Part shown: positions 8,647 through 16,688 of the stretch, piece by piece
How positions within the stretch are numbered: the stretch's first letter is position 1
How the letters are laid out: each line of letters starts with the position of its first letter
DNA from: Curtobacterium sp. MCSS17_008
GTDB taxonomy: Bacteria; Actinomycetota; Actinomycetes; Actinomycetales; Microbacteriaceae
Length of the DNA: 64,000 bases
Reading direction: 5' to 3'
Assembly (NCBI RefSeq): GCF_003234185.1
Contig: NZ_QKSM01000002.1
Coordinates: forward strand, 248,001 to 312,000
Notes under the pieces: model-generated
Database searches by the model: none
Seen by the model: the letters and a program-made list of their open reading frames with translations, nothing else
What the model was told of the DNA's origin: nothing
Translations under genes and position numbers: made by a program

Positions 8647-9203
8647 CTCGCGATCTCGGGTTCGTGGTGTCCTGGCCGTGCCGGATCAGGGTGCTCGACG
8701 TCGCGAGCCTTGTCGTCGTCCTCGCGCTCGCGGGATTGAGCACCGGGTGCGCGTCCCGAGTGGTCGAGACGAGAACGGCAAGCGCAACGGATCCGACCTT
8801 GGACGCAGTGACCGCGAAGCAACAGATGGTCGACGCTGTGGACGACGCCACCGGGCTCCTCGGCGGGGAGTGGACAGCGCGCACCGGACCGGATGCACCG
8901 GAGCGGTGCACGCTGCCCGACGGGGAACGCGGAGCGCACTGGAGGTACCTGACCGGGAGCACGATCGAGGGGCGGCCGGAGGAAGACGGCACGGCGATGG
9001 CAAACCACTGGCGTTCGCAGGGCATGAGCGTGACCGTGCGCGACACGAGCACCGGGCCAGTGGTGTTCGGCGGGGGAAGCAGGAAGATCGCATCCATCAG
9101 CTTCTACGCGGTCTCCGGCAACTCCACGGTCCAGGCCGTGTCGCTGTGCTTCCCCGGTGACGCCGACCGAATGGCCGAGGACGACGTCGACGAGGTCGAC
9201 TGA
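8643..9203 (+). CDS. Lipoprotein, tandem family copy 2 (type B)
   Basis: A 186-residue predicted lipoprotein. The lipobox is LSTGC with C36 lipidated, after an unusually long pre-region of about 20 residues. The mature part has AKQQMVDAVDDATGLLGGEW, ERCTLPDGERGAHWRYLTG, the GP-V-FGGGS turn, then YAVSGNSTVQAVSLCFPGDADRMAEDD. It is nearly collinear with copy 4 and less similar to copies 1 and 3. The start ATG 8643 overlaps the stop of copy 1 by 4 nt (ATGA). An earlier in-frame methionine at 8595 lies inside copy 1 and precedes a non-signal basic stretch, so it is not used. Confidence 0.75.
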   Translation: MTRDLGFVVSWPCRIRVLDVASLVVVLALAGLSTGCASRVVETRTASATDPTLDAVTAKQQMVDAVDDATGLLGGEWTARTGPDAPERCTLPDGERGAHWRYLTGSTIEGRPEEDGTAMANHWRSQGMSVTVRDTSTGPVVFGGGSRKIASISFYAVSGNSTVQAVSLCFPGDADRMAEDDVDEVD

Positions 9204-9243
9204 GCCGAGGTATGAGCCGCCGGAGAGTCTCGAGAGGATACGG

Positions 9244-9783
9244 ATGTCTGCCGAGCTGATTGTGCGGCGCCTGACGAGCGTGGCCCTGACACCCCTTGCG
9301 CTGCTGATCCTCATCAGCGGATGCACTCGACACCCTTCGGCAGGCGAGACGCCATCCGGATACGGAAGGGCGGCCCAGGTGGACCCCGAGACTGCTCGGC
9401 GGAAAATGACCGAGCTCGTCGACAGGACCGCGTCGGAGCTCGGGGGCGAGTGGGTCACCACGCAGGGTCCGGACTACGTCGACAGCTGCACACTCCCCGA
9501 CGGCGGAGAAGGAGCCAACTGGGTCTACCTGGTCACCAGGACGGATGAAGGTGGCAATCCGGACAACGACGCTGCGACGGTCACGAGGTCCTGGCAGTCC
9601 GCGCGCATGACCGTCCAACGAGTCGCGGATCCTGACGGCCCGCTCGTCGTCGGACGAGGTGGAGCGTCGACCGCGCTGATCGATCTGTACGCGTTCCCTG
9701 GGAACTTCACCTTGGAGGCCGAATCGCTCTGCTTCCCGGGGAGTGCCGACGAGATTGAGGAGGAGCAGAGCAGCGGGTCGTAG
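9244..9783 (+). CDS. Lipoprotein, tandem family copy 3 (type A')
   Basis: A 179-residue predicted lipoprotein with the lipobox ISGC (C27). The mature domain repeats the family plan: ELGGEWVTTQGPDYVDSCTL, GANWVYLV, YAFPGNFTLEAESLCFPGSADEIEEEQ. The ending DADEIEE/SADEIEE groups it with copy 1. The start ATG 9244 follows GAGAGGATACGG, and the gap to copy 2 is 40 nt, so this pair is separated from the first pair. Codon composition is a little less GC-biased than in the neighbouring housekeeping genes. Confidence 0.75.
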   Translation: MSAELIVRRLTSVALTPLALLILISGCTRHPSAGETPSGYGRAAQVDPETARRKMTELVDRTASELGGEWVTTQGPDYVDSCTLPDGGEGANWVYLVTRTDEGGNPDNDAATVTRSWQSARMTVQRVADPDGPLVVGRGGASTALIDLYAFPGNFTLEAESLCFPGSADEIEEEQSSGS

Positions 9784-9936
9784 TCCGGCAGGTGGCGACC
9801 GTCCGCTGGTGCTTCCGCCAGAGATCGACGGACGGATCGTTGCCGGGAACGATGCGGCGACACCCGGAATCCCTGAGCCTCCCATCGAGCGTCACCAGGA
9901 ACTATCCGAGCGCTTCCCCTCCTTGATCGGAGATCG
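9784..9936 (+). other. Gap between lipoprotein copies 3 and 4, with a possible relic frame
   Basis: No convincing gene. One frame is open from inside copy 3 to a TGA at 9938-9940, reading LVLPPEIDGRIVAGND and later PPIERHQELSERFPSLIGD. It ends in a 4-nt ATGA overlap with the start of copy 4, exactly as copy 1 overlaps copy 2. It may be the decayed end of a gene once present here. Confidence 0.3.
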
Positions 9937-10479
9937 ATGAACGGCACCACCTCGAGGACGACTCGCCGCTCCGCCTCCGGCACCGTCGTCCTGCTCGCGC
10001 TCGCGGGACTGCTGAGTGGCTGCGTCTCCAGCGCGCCCGATGCAACGGACCGACGAACGGCGTCCGACCCGGATGCAGCGATCGCGAAGCAACAGATGGT
10101 CGACGCAGTGGATGACGCAACCCGACTCCTGGGCGGGGACTGGAAGCCGCGTACCGGCCCGGACTACGCCGAGGACTGCGTCCTGTCCGACGGTGAGCAG
10201 GGAGCGCAGTGGCGGTACCTCACGGGGAGCTCGCTCGCGGGCAACCCGTCCGAGGACGGCGCCCGGATGGCGGAGCACTGGCGCGGGCAAGGGCTGAAGG
10301 TCATCGTCCGTGACCCGGACGACGGGCCGGCGGTGTTCGGGAGCGGCGGTGAGCAGATCGCTTCGATCAGTGCGTACGCCTACTCCGGCAACTACACGGT
10401 CCAGGCGGCGTCGCTGTGCTTCCCCGGCGACGCCGACCGCATGGCCGAGGACGACGCCGACGAGGCCCCGCAGCCGTGA
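9937..10479 (+). CDS. Lipoprotein, tandem family copy 4 (type B')
   Basis: A 180-residue predicted lipoprotein with the lipobox LLSGC (C29). The mature domain contains IAKQQMVDAVDDATRLLGGD, EDCVLSDGEQGAQWRYLTGS, VFGSGGEQIASISAYAYSGN and ASLCFPGDADRMAEDDADE. It is the clear partner of copy 2 along the whole length, so the four genes look like a duplicated two-gene unit. The start ATG 9937 is preceded by GGAG. A strong hairpin follows 87 bp after the stop. Confidence 0.75.
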   Translation: MNGTTSRTTRRSASGTVVLLALAGLLSGCVSSAPDATDRRTASDPDAAIAKQQMVDAVDDATRLLGGDWKPRTGPDYAEDCVLSDGEQGAQWRYLTGSSLAGNPSEDGARMAEHWRGQGLKVIVRDPDDGPAVFGSGGEQIASISAYAYSGNYTVQAASLCFPGDADRMAEDDADEAPQP

Positions 10480-10566
10480 GCCCCGGTGGCGACGGTGTGA
10501 CCCTTCCGTGCACGATCGCTGAGCCGGACCGACGGGTGTAGCGCTCCACCACGAAATCCCCGGATC

Positions 10567-10593
10567 GTCCCCCGGGCCGGCTCCCCGGGGGAC
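10567..10593 (+). terminator. Hairpin terminator after the lipoprotein cluster
   Basis: GTCCCCCGGG and CCCGGGGGAC form a perfect 10-bp stem with a 7-nt loop. There is no T-tract, as is common in high-GC actinobacteria. Confidence 0.6.
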
Positions 10594-10686
10594 GTCGGCG
10601 TTACGGGCGCGTTTCGTCGGGGTCGCGATCGGGTAACTGATCCCAGCAGTCCCTCAGGGGCGTTCTGTACCGGCCCGACGGTCGTG

Positions 10687-10692
10687 TACTGT
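10687..10692 (+). promoter_or_regulatory. Candidate -10 (TACTGT) of the nucleoside transporter operon
   Basis: TACTGT lies 58 nt upstream of the lipoprotein start. TTCTGT at 10663-10668, 18 nt upstream, is a weak -35 candidate. A leader of about 50 nt with a GGAGG ribosome site would result. Confidence 0.4.
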
Positions 10693-10750
10693 CGCCACGA
10701 TCGCCCGGAACGCACGTGGTCCGGGCACCGCTCCCCGGAGGAACCAACCC

Positions 10751-11821
10751 GTGACATCTCGTACCCGTCAGGTCGTGCTCAGCGGCCTCGCGCTCGCCGG
10801 CAGCATGGCCGTCCTTGCCGGCTGCTCGGCCGCCCCGTCCGAGGACTCGTCGGCGAAGAAGACCGACTTCCGCCCCTGCATGGTCTCCGACGCCGGTGGC
10901 TTCGACGACAAGTCCTTCAACCAGCTCGGTTACGAGGGCATGCTCGACGCGGCGAAGGAGCTCGGCGCCGACACCAACAAGGCCGAGTCGAAGGACCCCA
11001 CGGTCTACGACTCGAACATCGAGCAGCTGGTGAACCAGAACTGCAACATGATCATCACGGTCGGCTTCAACCTGGCCGACGCCACGAAGAAGCAGGCGGC
11101 GGCGAACCCGGACACCGAGTTCGCGATCATCGACGACAACTCGATCGACGCCGACAACGTCAAGCCGATCACCTTCGACACGTCGCAGGCGGCGTTCCTC
11201 GCCGGCTACGCGGCTGCGTCGTACTCGAAGACCGGCGTCGTCGGCACCTTCGGCGGCATGCAGATCCCGACGGTCACCATCTTCATGGACGGCTTCGCGG
11301 ACGGTGTGGCGTACTACAACGAGCAGAAGGACGAGGACGTCAAGGTCGTCGGCTGGAACGTCGAGACCGGCAAGGGCTCCTTCACCGGCGGCTTCGAGGC
11401 GGGTACCCAGGCCAAGTCGGTCGCGCAGACGCTGCTCGACCAGGACGCCGACGTGATCCTGCCCGTCGGTGGCCCGATCTACCAGTCGGCCGCCGAGGCG
11501 ATCAAGGACGCGGACAACGGCTCCGTCCTCATCGGCGCGGACAGCGACCTCTACGAGGCCGACCCCCGCTACAAGGACATCGCCTTCACCTCGGTGATGA
11601 AGGGCATGCGCCCGGCGGTCAAGGACGTCGTCGAGCAGGCGGCGGACGACAAGTTCTCCAAGGAGCCGTACGTCGGCACCCTGGAGAACGATGGCGTCGG
11701 CATCGCGCCGTTCCACGACTACGAGTCCAAGGTCGACTCGGGTCTGCAGGACGAGCTCGACGAGATCACGTCGGGCATCATCGACGGCTCGATCACGGTC
11801 GAGACGCAGTCGAACAAGTAG
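10751..11821 (+). CDS. BMP-family nucleoside-binding lipoprotein of ABC transporter
   Basis: A 356-residue substrate-binding lipoprotein. The signal peptide ends in VLAGC with C25 lipidated. The mature protein shows the BMP/Med (PnrA-like) signatures: SDAGGFDDKSFNQLGYEGM, then ITFDTSQAAFLAGYAAA, GTFGGMQIPTVT and DVILPVGGP. This family binds purine and pyrimidine nucleosides and delivers them to a sugar-type ABC importer. The start GTG 10751 has GGAGG upstream. The ATPase and two permeases follow, then nucleoside catabolic enzymes, which supports nucleosides as substrate. A hairpin directly after the gene probably lets it be expressed above the membrane subunits. Confidence 0.92.
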   Translation: MTSRTRQVVLSGLALAGSMAVLAGCSAAPSEDSSAKKTDFRPCMVSDAGGFDDKSFNQLGYEGMLDAAKELGADTNKAESKDPTVYDSNIEQLVNQNCNMIITVGFNLADATKKQAAANPDTEFAIIDDNSIDADNVKPITFDTSQAAFLAGYAAASYSKTGVVGTFGGMQIPTVTIFMDGFADGVAYYNEQKDEDVKVVGWNVETGKGSFTGGFEAGTQAKSVAQTLLDQDADVILPVGGPIYQSAAEAIKDADNGSVLIGADSDLYEADPRYKDIAFTSVMKGMRPAVKDVVEQAADDKFSKEPYVGTLENDGVGIAPFHDYESKVDSGLQDELDEITSGIIDGSITVETQSNK

Positions 11822-11828
11822 TCGGGTG

Positions 11829-11862
11829 AACGCGGGCGGGGGATCGATCCTCCGCCCGCGTT
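11829..11862 (+). terminator. Attenuating hairpin between binding protein and ATPase genes
   Basis: AACGCGGGCGG and CCGCCCGCGTT form an 11-bp stem followed by TTT. Its position just after the binding-protein stop suggests partial termination. Confidence 0.6.
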
Positions 11863-11916
11863 TCCGCGCGTCCACCGACGGGTGACGCGCTGACCAACAG
11901 GAACGCAGTAGACAAC

Positions 11917-13437
11917 ATGAAGCTCGAGCTCCGCGGGATCACCAAGCGGTTCGGCCCCCTGGTCGCGAACGACCACATCTCCCTCACCGTCGAACCCGGT
12001 GAGGTGCACTGCCTCCTGGGCGAGAACGGTGCGGGCAAGTCCACCCTGATGAACGTGCTCTACGGCCTCTACCAGGCGGACGAGGGCGAGATCCTCCTGG
12101 ACGACGTCGTCCAGGACTTCGACGGCCCCGGTGACGCCATGCGCTCGGGCATCGGCATGGTGCACCAGCACTTCATGCTCGTGCCGGTGTTCACGGTCGC
12201 CGAGAACGTCATGCTCGGTCAGGAGCAGACGACCTTCGGCGGACGCCTCGACCTTGCCGGCGCCCGCAAGCGCGTCCGCGAGATCAGCGACCGCTTCGGG
12301 TTCGACGTCGACCCCGACGCCCGCATCGAGGACCTGCCCGTCGGCGTGCAGCAGCGCGTCGAGATCATCAAGGCGCTGTCCCGCGACGCGAAGGTCCTGG
12401 TCTTCGACGAGCCGACGGCCGTCCTGACGCCGCAGGAGACCGACGAGCTGATGGGCATCATGCGCCAGCTCCGCGAGGCCGGCACGGCGATTGTCTTCAT
12501 CACGCACAAGCTGCGCGAGGTGCGCGAGGTCGCCGACCGGATCACGGTCATCCGCCTCGGCAAGGTCGTCGGCGAGGCCTCTCCGACCGCGACGAACAAC
12601 GAGCTCGCCGCGCTCATGGTCGGCCGCGCCGTCTCGCTCGTCGTCGACAAGACGCCCGCGTCCGGCGGCGAGGACGCTCTCGTCGTCGAGGGTGTCACCG
12701 TCACCGACCCGTCCGGTGTCGTGCTCGTCGACGACGTCTCCTTCACCGTCCGTCGCGGCGAGGTCCTCGCCATCGCCGGCGTGCAGGGCAACGGGCAGAC
12801 CGAGCTGACCGAGGCGATCATCGGGCTCGAGCCCGTGCACGCCGGGCGGATCACGCTCGACGGCAAGGAGCTCACCGGTCGCACGGTGAAGCAGGTCCTC
12901 GACGCGGGCGTCGGCTTCGTGCCGGAGGACCGCAAGGAGGACGGGCTGGTCGGCGAGTTCACGATCGCCGAGAACCTCATGCTCGACCGCGCCGACCACG
13001 ACGAGTTCGTCCGCGCCGGCACCATCCGTGCGGCCGAGCGCGACGCGTTCGCCGACGAGAAGATCGCCGAGTTCGACATCCGCACGCCGTCCCGCACCAC
13101 CGCCGCCGGTCGGCTCTCGGGCGGCAACCAGCAGAAGATCGTCCTCGCCCGCGAGCTGAGCCGTGACCTGCGGCTGTTCGTCGCCGCGCAGCCCACGCGC
13201 GGCATCGACGTCGGCTCGATCGAGTTCGTGCACAAGCGCATCGTCGCCACCCGCGACACCGGCGTCCCGGTCATCGTCGTCTCCACGGAGCTCGACGAGG
13301 TCGTGGCGCTCGCCGACCGGATCGCGGTCATGTACCGCGGCGGCATCGTCGGCATCGTCCCCGCGGACACCCCGCGCGACGTCCTCGGCCTCATGATGGC
13401 AGGGGAACTCCCCGAAGGAACGGAGCTGGCAGCGTGA
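11917..13437 (+). CDS. ABC transporter ATP-binding protein (nucleoside importer, double ATPase)
   Basis: A 506-residue protein with two ABC domains. The first has Walker A GENGAGKST at about residues 36-44 and Walker B VLVFDEPTAVL. The second has a degenerate Walker A (GVQGNGQTEL) and the signature LSGGNQQK near residue 400. A GVQQRVEI signature marks the first domain. This is the RbsA/YufO-type layout of carbohydrate and nucleoside importers. Its second Walker B, LFVAAQPTRGID, has AAQP in place of the usual xDEP, as is common in this family. The stop overlaps the next gene by 4 nt (GTGA). Confidence 0.93.
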   Translation: MKLELRGITKRFGPLVANDHISLTVEPGEVHCLLGENGAGKSTLMNVLYGLYQADEGEILLDDVVQDFDGPGDAMRSGIGMVHQHFMLVPVFTVAENVMLGQEQTTFGGRLDLAGARKRVREISDRFGFDVDPDARIEDLPVGVQQRVEIIKALSRDAKVLVFDEPTAVLTPQETDELMGIMRQLREAGTAIVFITHKLREVREVADRITVIRLGKVVGEASPTATNNELAALMVGRAVSLVVDKTPASGGEDALVVEGVTVTDPSGVVLVDDVSFTVRRGEVLAIAGVQGNGQTELTEAIIGLEPVHAGRITLDGKELTGRTVKQVLDAGVGFVPEDRKEDGLVGEFTIAENLMLDRADHDEFVRAGTIRAAERDAFADEKIAEFDIRTPSRTTAAGRLSGGNQQKIVLARELSRDLRLFVAAQPTRGIDVGSIEFVHKRIVATRDTGVPVIVVSTELDEVVALADRIAVMYRGGIVGIVPADTPRDVLGLMMAGELPEGTELAA

Positions 13438-14780
13438 GCACCCCCACGCCAGACAACACGCAGCCGGCGACCCCGGCCGAGGCGCCCACCGACGACCGAC
13501 TGCAGGACGTCGAGGGCACTCCGCACCTCATGACGGACTCGGCGGAGGACACCGAACGCCGCGCCGCCGGCGGTGACCGCTGGAGCACGGCGCTGCAGAG
13601 CATCGTCAACGGTTCGGTGCTCGTGACGGTCCTCGCCGTCGTCCTCGCCCTCGTCGCCTGCGGCGTCCTGATCGCCGTGACCGACGAGAACGTGCGCGCC
13701 GCCGCCGGGTACTTCTTCGCGCGGCCCACCGACACGTTCCAGGCGGTCGGCACCGCGGTCGGTGGCGCCTACGCGTCGCTGTTCCAGGGCTCGGTCGTGA
13801 ACTTCGGCGCGAGCTCCTTCGCGCAGGCCATCGCGCCGATCACCCGGTCGGTGGACTACGCCGTGCCGCTGATCGCGGCGGGCCTCGGCATCGCGCTGTC
13901 GTTCCGCGCAGGCCTGTTCAACATCGGCGGCCAGGGCCAGATCCTCATCGGCGCCGCGGCTGCCGGTTGGGTCGGCTTCTCGTTCGACGGCCCCGCGGCG
14001 ATCCACATCCCGCTCGCGGTCGTGGCCGGCATCGTCGGCGGTGCGGTCTGGGGTGGCCTGGTCGGTGTCCTCAAGGCCCGCACCGGTGCCAACGAGGTCG
14101 TCCTGACGATCATGCTCAACTACGTGGCGCTGTACCTCGTCAGCTACCTGCTGCGCACCCCGGGTCTGCTGCAGGCGCCGGGCAGCTCGAACCCGATCTC
14201 GCCCGCGACCGATGAGAGCGCGGTGTTCCCGGCGCTGTTCGGCCCGCGGTACGGCGTCGACCTCGGCTTCGTCGTCGCGCTCATCGCCGTCGTCGTGGTG
14301 TGGTGGCTCGTCAACAAGTCGTCGCTCGGCTTCCGGTTCCGCACCATCGGCGAGAACCCGCGCGCGGCCCGGGTCGCCGGCATGAGCGTCCCGGCGCTGA
14401 CCATCTGGGTGATGGTGATCTCCGGCGCGCTCGTCGGCATCGCCGGCGCGTACCAGGTGCAGGGTGCCGTCACCTCGGGCTTCACCTCGGGCATCGACGC
14501 GGGCATCGGCTTCGACGCCATCACGGTGGCGCTCCTCGGCCGCTCGAAGCCGTGGGGCGTGTTCTGGGCCGCGATCCTGTTCGGCGTGCTGAAGAACGGT
14601 GGCTACGCCATGCAGGCCGCGAACGACATCCCGATCGACATCGTCGGCGTGATCCAGGCGCTCATCGTCCTGTTCATCGCCGCCCCGCCGCTCGTCCGCG
14701 CGATCTTCCGCATCCCGCAGCCGGGTGCGCGTCGCCGCGGTCGTGCCGCGAAGAACTCCCGGAAGGCGGTCGCCGCATGA
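13434..14780 (+). CDS. ABC transporter permease (nucleoside importer, YufP-like)
   Basis: A 448-residue membrane protein with an approximately 60-residue hydrophilic N-terminal extension and then about 8-10 membrane segments. Signatures of the branched permease family include GIALSFRAGLFNIGGQGQI, GANEVVLTIMLNYVALYLVSY and GFDAITVALLGRS. It pairs with the next permease to form the membrane channel. Start GTG 13434 overlaps the ATPase stop, and its own stop overlaps the next start (ATGA), so the three genes are coupled. Confidence 0.92.
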   Translation: MSTPTPDNTQPATPAEAPTDDRLQDVEGTPHLMTDSAEDTERRAAGGDRWSTALQSIVNGSVLVTVLAVVLALVACGVLIAVTDENVRAAAGYFFARPTDTFQAVGTAVGGAYASLFQGSVVNFGASSFAQAIAPITRSVDYAVPLIAAGLGIALSFRAGLFNIGGQGQILIGAAAAGWVGFSFDGPAAIHIPLAVVAGIVGGAVWGGLVGVLKARTGANEVVLTIMLNYVALYLVSYLLRTPGLLQAPGSSNPISPATDESAVFPALFGPRYGVDLGFVVALIAVVVVWWLVNKSSLGFRFRTIGENPRAARVAGMSVPALTIWVMVISGALVGIAGAYQVQGAVTSGFTSGIDAGIGFDAITVALLGRSKPWGVFWAAILFGVLKNGGYAMQAANDIPIDIVGVIQALIVLFIAAPPLVRAIFRIPQPGARRRGRAAKNSRKAVAA

Positions 14781-16063
14781 GCACCACCACCACAGCGGCG
14801 CCCGCGCCGGCACTGTCCGACCGCCCGGTCGAGACGACCCGCAGCTGGAAGGCCCCGATCGCGTTCGGCGTGTTCACGCTGCTCGCCCTGCTGTTCTTCG
14901 GCGTCCTCCACCGCCCGGGCGACACCACGTTCCGGCTGGCGAACGGCGGTGACTTCTTCGCGCTGCCGAACGTCCCGCTGCCCGCGACCGGGACCGGGAT
15001 CGTCGTCATCGTGCTGCTCGCCCTCGCGACGGTGTACGCCGTCCTGGAGGTCCGCGGCGCCCGCAGGATCCCGCTCTGGCTCACCGCCGTCTTCGCGATC
15101 GTGTTCGTCGTCGGCTTCCTGACCTGGTCGGCCGCGGGGGACACCGTCCCGGTGCCCGGTCTGCTCGTGGGGGCCCTGGGACTGAGCGTCCCGCTCGTGT
15201 TCGGTGCGCTCGGCGGCGTCATCTCGGAGCGCGTCGGCGTCGTGAACATCGCCATCGAGGGTCAGTTCCTCGCGGGGGCGTTCACCTCGGCGATGATCGC
15301 CTCGCTCACCGGCTCCGCGTGGGTCGGTCTCGTCGGTGCCCTCGTCGCCGGCGTGCTCGTGTCGTTCGTCCTCGCGGCGTTCAGCATCAAGTACCTGGTC
15401 GACCAGGTGATCGTCGGCGTGGTCATCAACGCGTTCATCTCGGGCCTGACCGGCTTCCTGTACTCGCAGGTGCTGTCGCCGAACGAGCAGACGCTCAACG
15501 TGGGCGTGCGCTTCCCGCGGGTCGAGATCCCGGTCCTGCACCAGATCCCGGTCATCGGTCCGGTGTTCTTCGAGCAGACGGTCGTCGTCTACCTGGCGTA
15601 CGTCGCGGTCGCGGTCGTCACCTTCGCGCTGTTCAAGACCCGCTGGGGCCTGCGCCTCCGCGCGGTCGGCGAACACCCGCAGGCGGCGGACACGGTCGGC
15701 ATCAACGTCGCCCGGACGCGCTTCTGGAACGTGTCGCTCGCCGGCGCGATCGCGGGCCTCGGCGGTGCGTACTTCACGCTCGACGCGGTCGGCCCGTTCA
15801 CGAAGGACATGACCGCGGGCGCGGGCTACATCGCCCTGGCCGCCGTCATCTTCGGGCGCTGGGACCCGATCCGCGCGACGCTCGCAGCGCTGCTGTTCGG
15901 CTTCGCGTCGAACCTGCAGAACATCCTCGGTGCCATCGACTCGCCGGTGCCGAGCGAGTTCCTGCTCATGCTGCCCTACGTCGTCACGATCTTCGCGGTC
16001 GCCGGCCTGGTCGGGCAGTCGCGGGGACCGGCCGCCGCCGGCAGGCCCTACGTCAAGAGCTAG
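14777..16063 (+). CDS. ABC transporter permease (nucleoside importer, YufQ-like)
   Basis: A 428-residue membrane protein with about 10 hydrophobic segments. Motifs of the second permease type are ERVGVVNIAIEGQFLAGAF, LVDQVIVGVVINAFISGLTG and AGAGYIALAAVIFGRWDP. The start ATG 14777 overlaps the previous stop by 4 nt. The open frame upstream is a shadow of the previous permease. It completes the importer. Confidence 0.92.
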   Translation: MSTTTTAAPAPALSDRPVETTRSWKAPIAFGVFTLLALLFFGVLHRPGDTTFRLANGGDFFALPNVPLPATGTGIVVIVLLALATVYAVLEVRGARRIPLWLTAVFAIVFVVGFLTWSAAGDTVPVPGLLVGALGLSVPLVFGALGGVISERVGVVNIAIEGQFLAGAFTSAMIASLTGSAWVGLVGALVAGVLVSFVLAAFSIKYLVDQVIVGVVINAFISGLTGFLYSQVLSPNEQTLNVGVRFPRVEIPVLHQIPVIGPVFFEQTVVVYLAYVAVAVVTFALFKTRWGLRLRAVGEHPQAADTVGINVARTRFWNVSLAGAIAGLGGAYFTLDAVGPFTKDMTAGAGYIALAAVIFGRWDPIRATLAALLFGFASNLQNILGAIDSPVPSEFLLMLPYVVTIFAVAGLVGQSRGPAAAGRPYVKS

Positions 16064-16093
16064 GCCCGCCGTCCCCTTCCCATCACCGCAGGG

Positions 16094-16152
16094 CACCGGT
16101 GTACGCGCTGGACACCGCCTGTCGCGGGTGTTCGACGAGCGAACACCGGTGT
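16094..16152 (+). promoter_or_regulatory. Possible operator region upstream of cdd
   Basis: CACCGGTGT occurs at 16094-16102 and again at 16144-16152, exactly 50 bp apart. Between them GGTGTTCG and CGAACACC form a perfect 8-bp inverted repeat at 16127-16147 with a 5-nt spacer. These could bind a nucleoside-responsive repressor or form a hairpin. No regulator gene is nearby. Confidence 0.35.
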
Positions 16153-16201
16153 CCTGCCGCAACGTTCCGAACCTGACCGGACCGGACTGGAGGCACGACC
16201 T

Positions 16202-16684
16202 GTGACCGACACCAACGCCGACGGTGACCAGGGGGTCACCGACACCACCGCGGCGGACGCGACCGGGAGCCTCCCGGCCGACGACGTGGACTGGGGCGCC
16301 CTGCGGGACGCCGCGACCGCCGCGATGCGGCGCGCCTACGCGCCGTACTCGTCGTTCCCGGTCGGGGCGGCTGCCCTGACGGACGACGGCCGCATCGTCT
16401 CCGGCTGCAACGTCGAGAACGCCTCGTACGGGGTGACCCTCTGCGCGGAGTGCTCGCTCGTCTCCCAGCTGCACATGACCGGCGGCGGCAAGCTCGTCGC
16501 GTTCACCTGCGTGGACGGCGACGGTGCGACGCTCATGCCCTGCGGACGCTGCCGGCAGCTCCTCTTCGAGCACTCGACCGAGGGCATGCTGCTCGAGACC
16601 GTCTCCGGGATCCGCACCATCGACGAGGTCCTGCCCGACGCCTTCGGGCCCCGCACCCTCGCCACCTACCAGCAGGAGCACTGA
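16202..16684 (+). CDS. cdd: Cytidine deaminase
   Basis: A 160-residue enzyme that deaminates cytidine and deoxycytidine to uridines. The small tetrameric form is shown by the zinc/catalytic motif CAECS near residue 82 and PCGRCRQ near residue 114, where three cysteines bind zinc and the Glu is catalytic. YAPYSSFPVGAAALTDDG and NVENASYG are the substrate-binding segments. About 30 residues at the N-terminus are an extension relative to the usual 130-residue enzyme. Start GTG 16202 follows a 138-bp gap with repeats. It feeds uridine to phosphorolysis. Confidence 0.95.
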   Translation: MTDTNADGDQGVTDTTAADATGSLPADDVDWGALRDAATAAMRRAYAPYSSFPVGAAALTDDGRIVSGCNVENASYGVTLCAECSLVSQLHMTGGGKLVAFTCVDGDGATLMPCGRCRQLLFEHSTEGMLLETVSGIRTIDEVLPDAFGPRTLATYQQEH

Positions 16685-16688
16685 TCAC

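Noticed and set aside
10567..10593. Inverted repeat as the end of a mobile element around the lipoproteins
   Set aside because: No second copy, target duplication or transposase is visible; a terminator explains it.
12219..14813. Minus-strand open frame of 864 codons opposite the transporter genes
   Set aside because: Asp/Arg/Ser-rich shadow of the ATPase and permease genes; no conserved motif.
16127..16147. GTTCG/CGAAC dyad as a LexA (SOS) box
   Set aside because: The half-sites are in the opposite order to the actinobacterial LexA box (CGAAC-N4-GTTCG).
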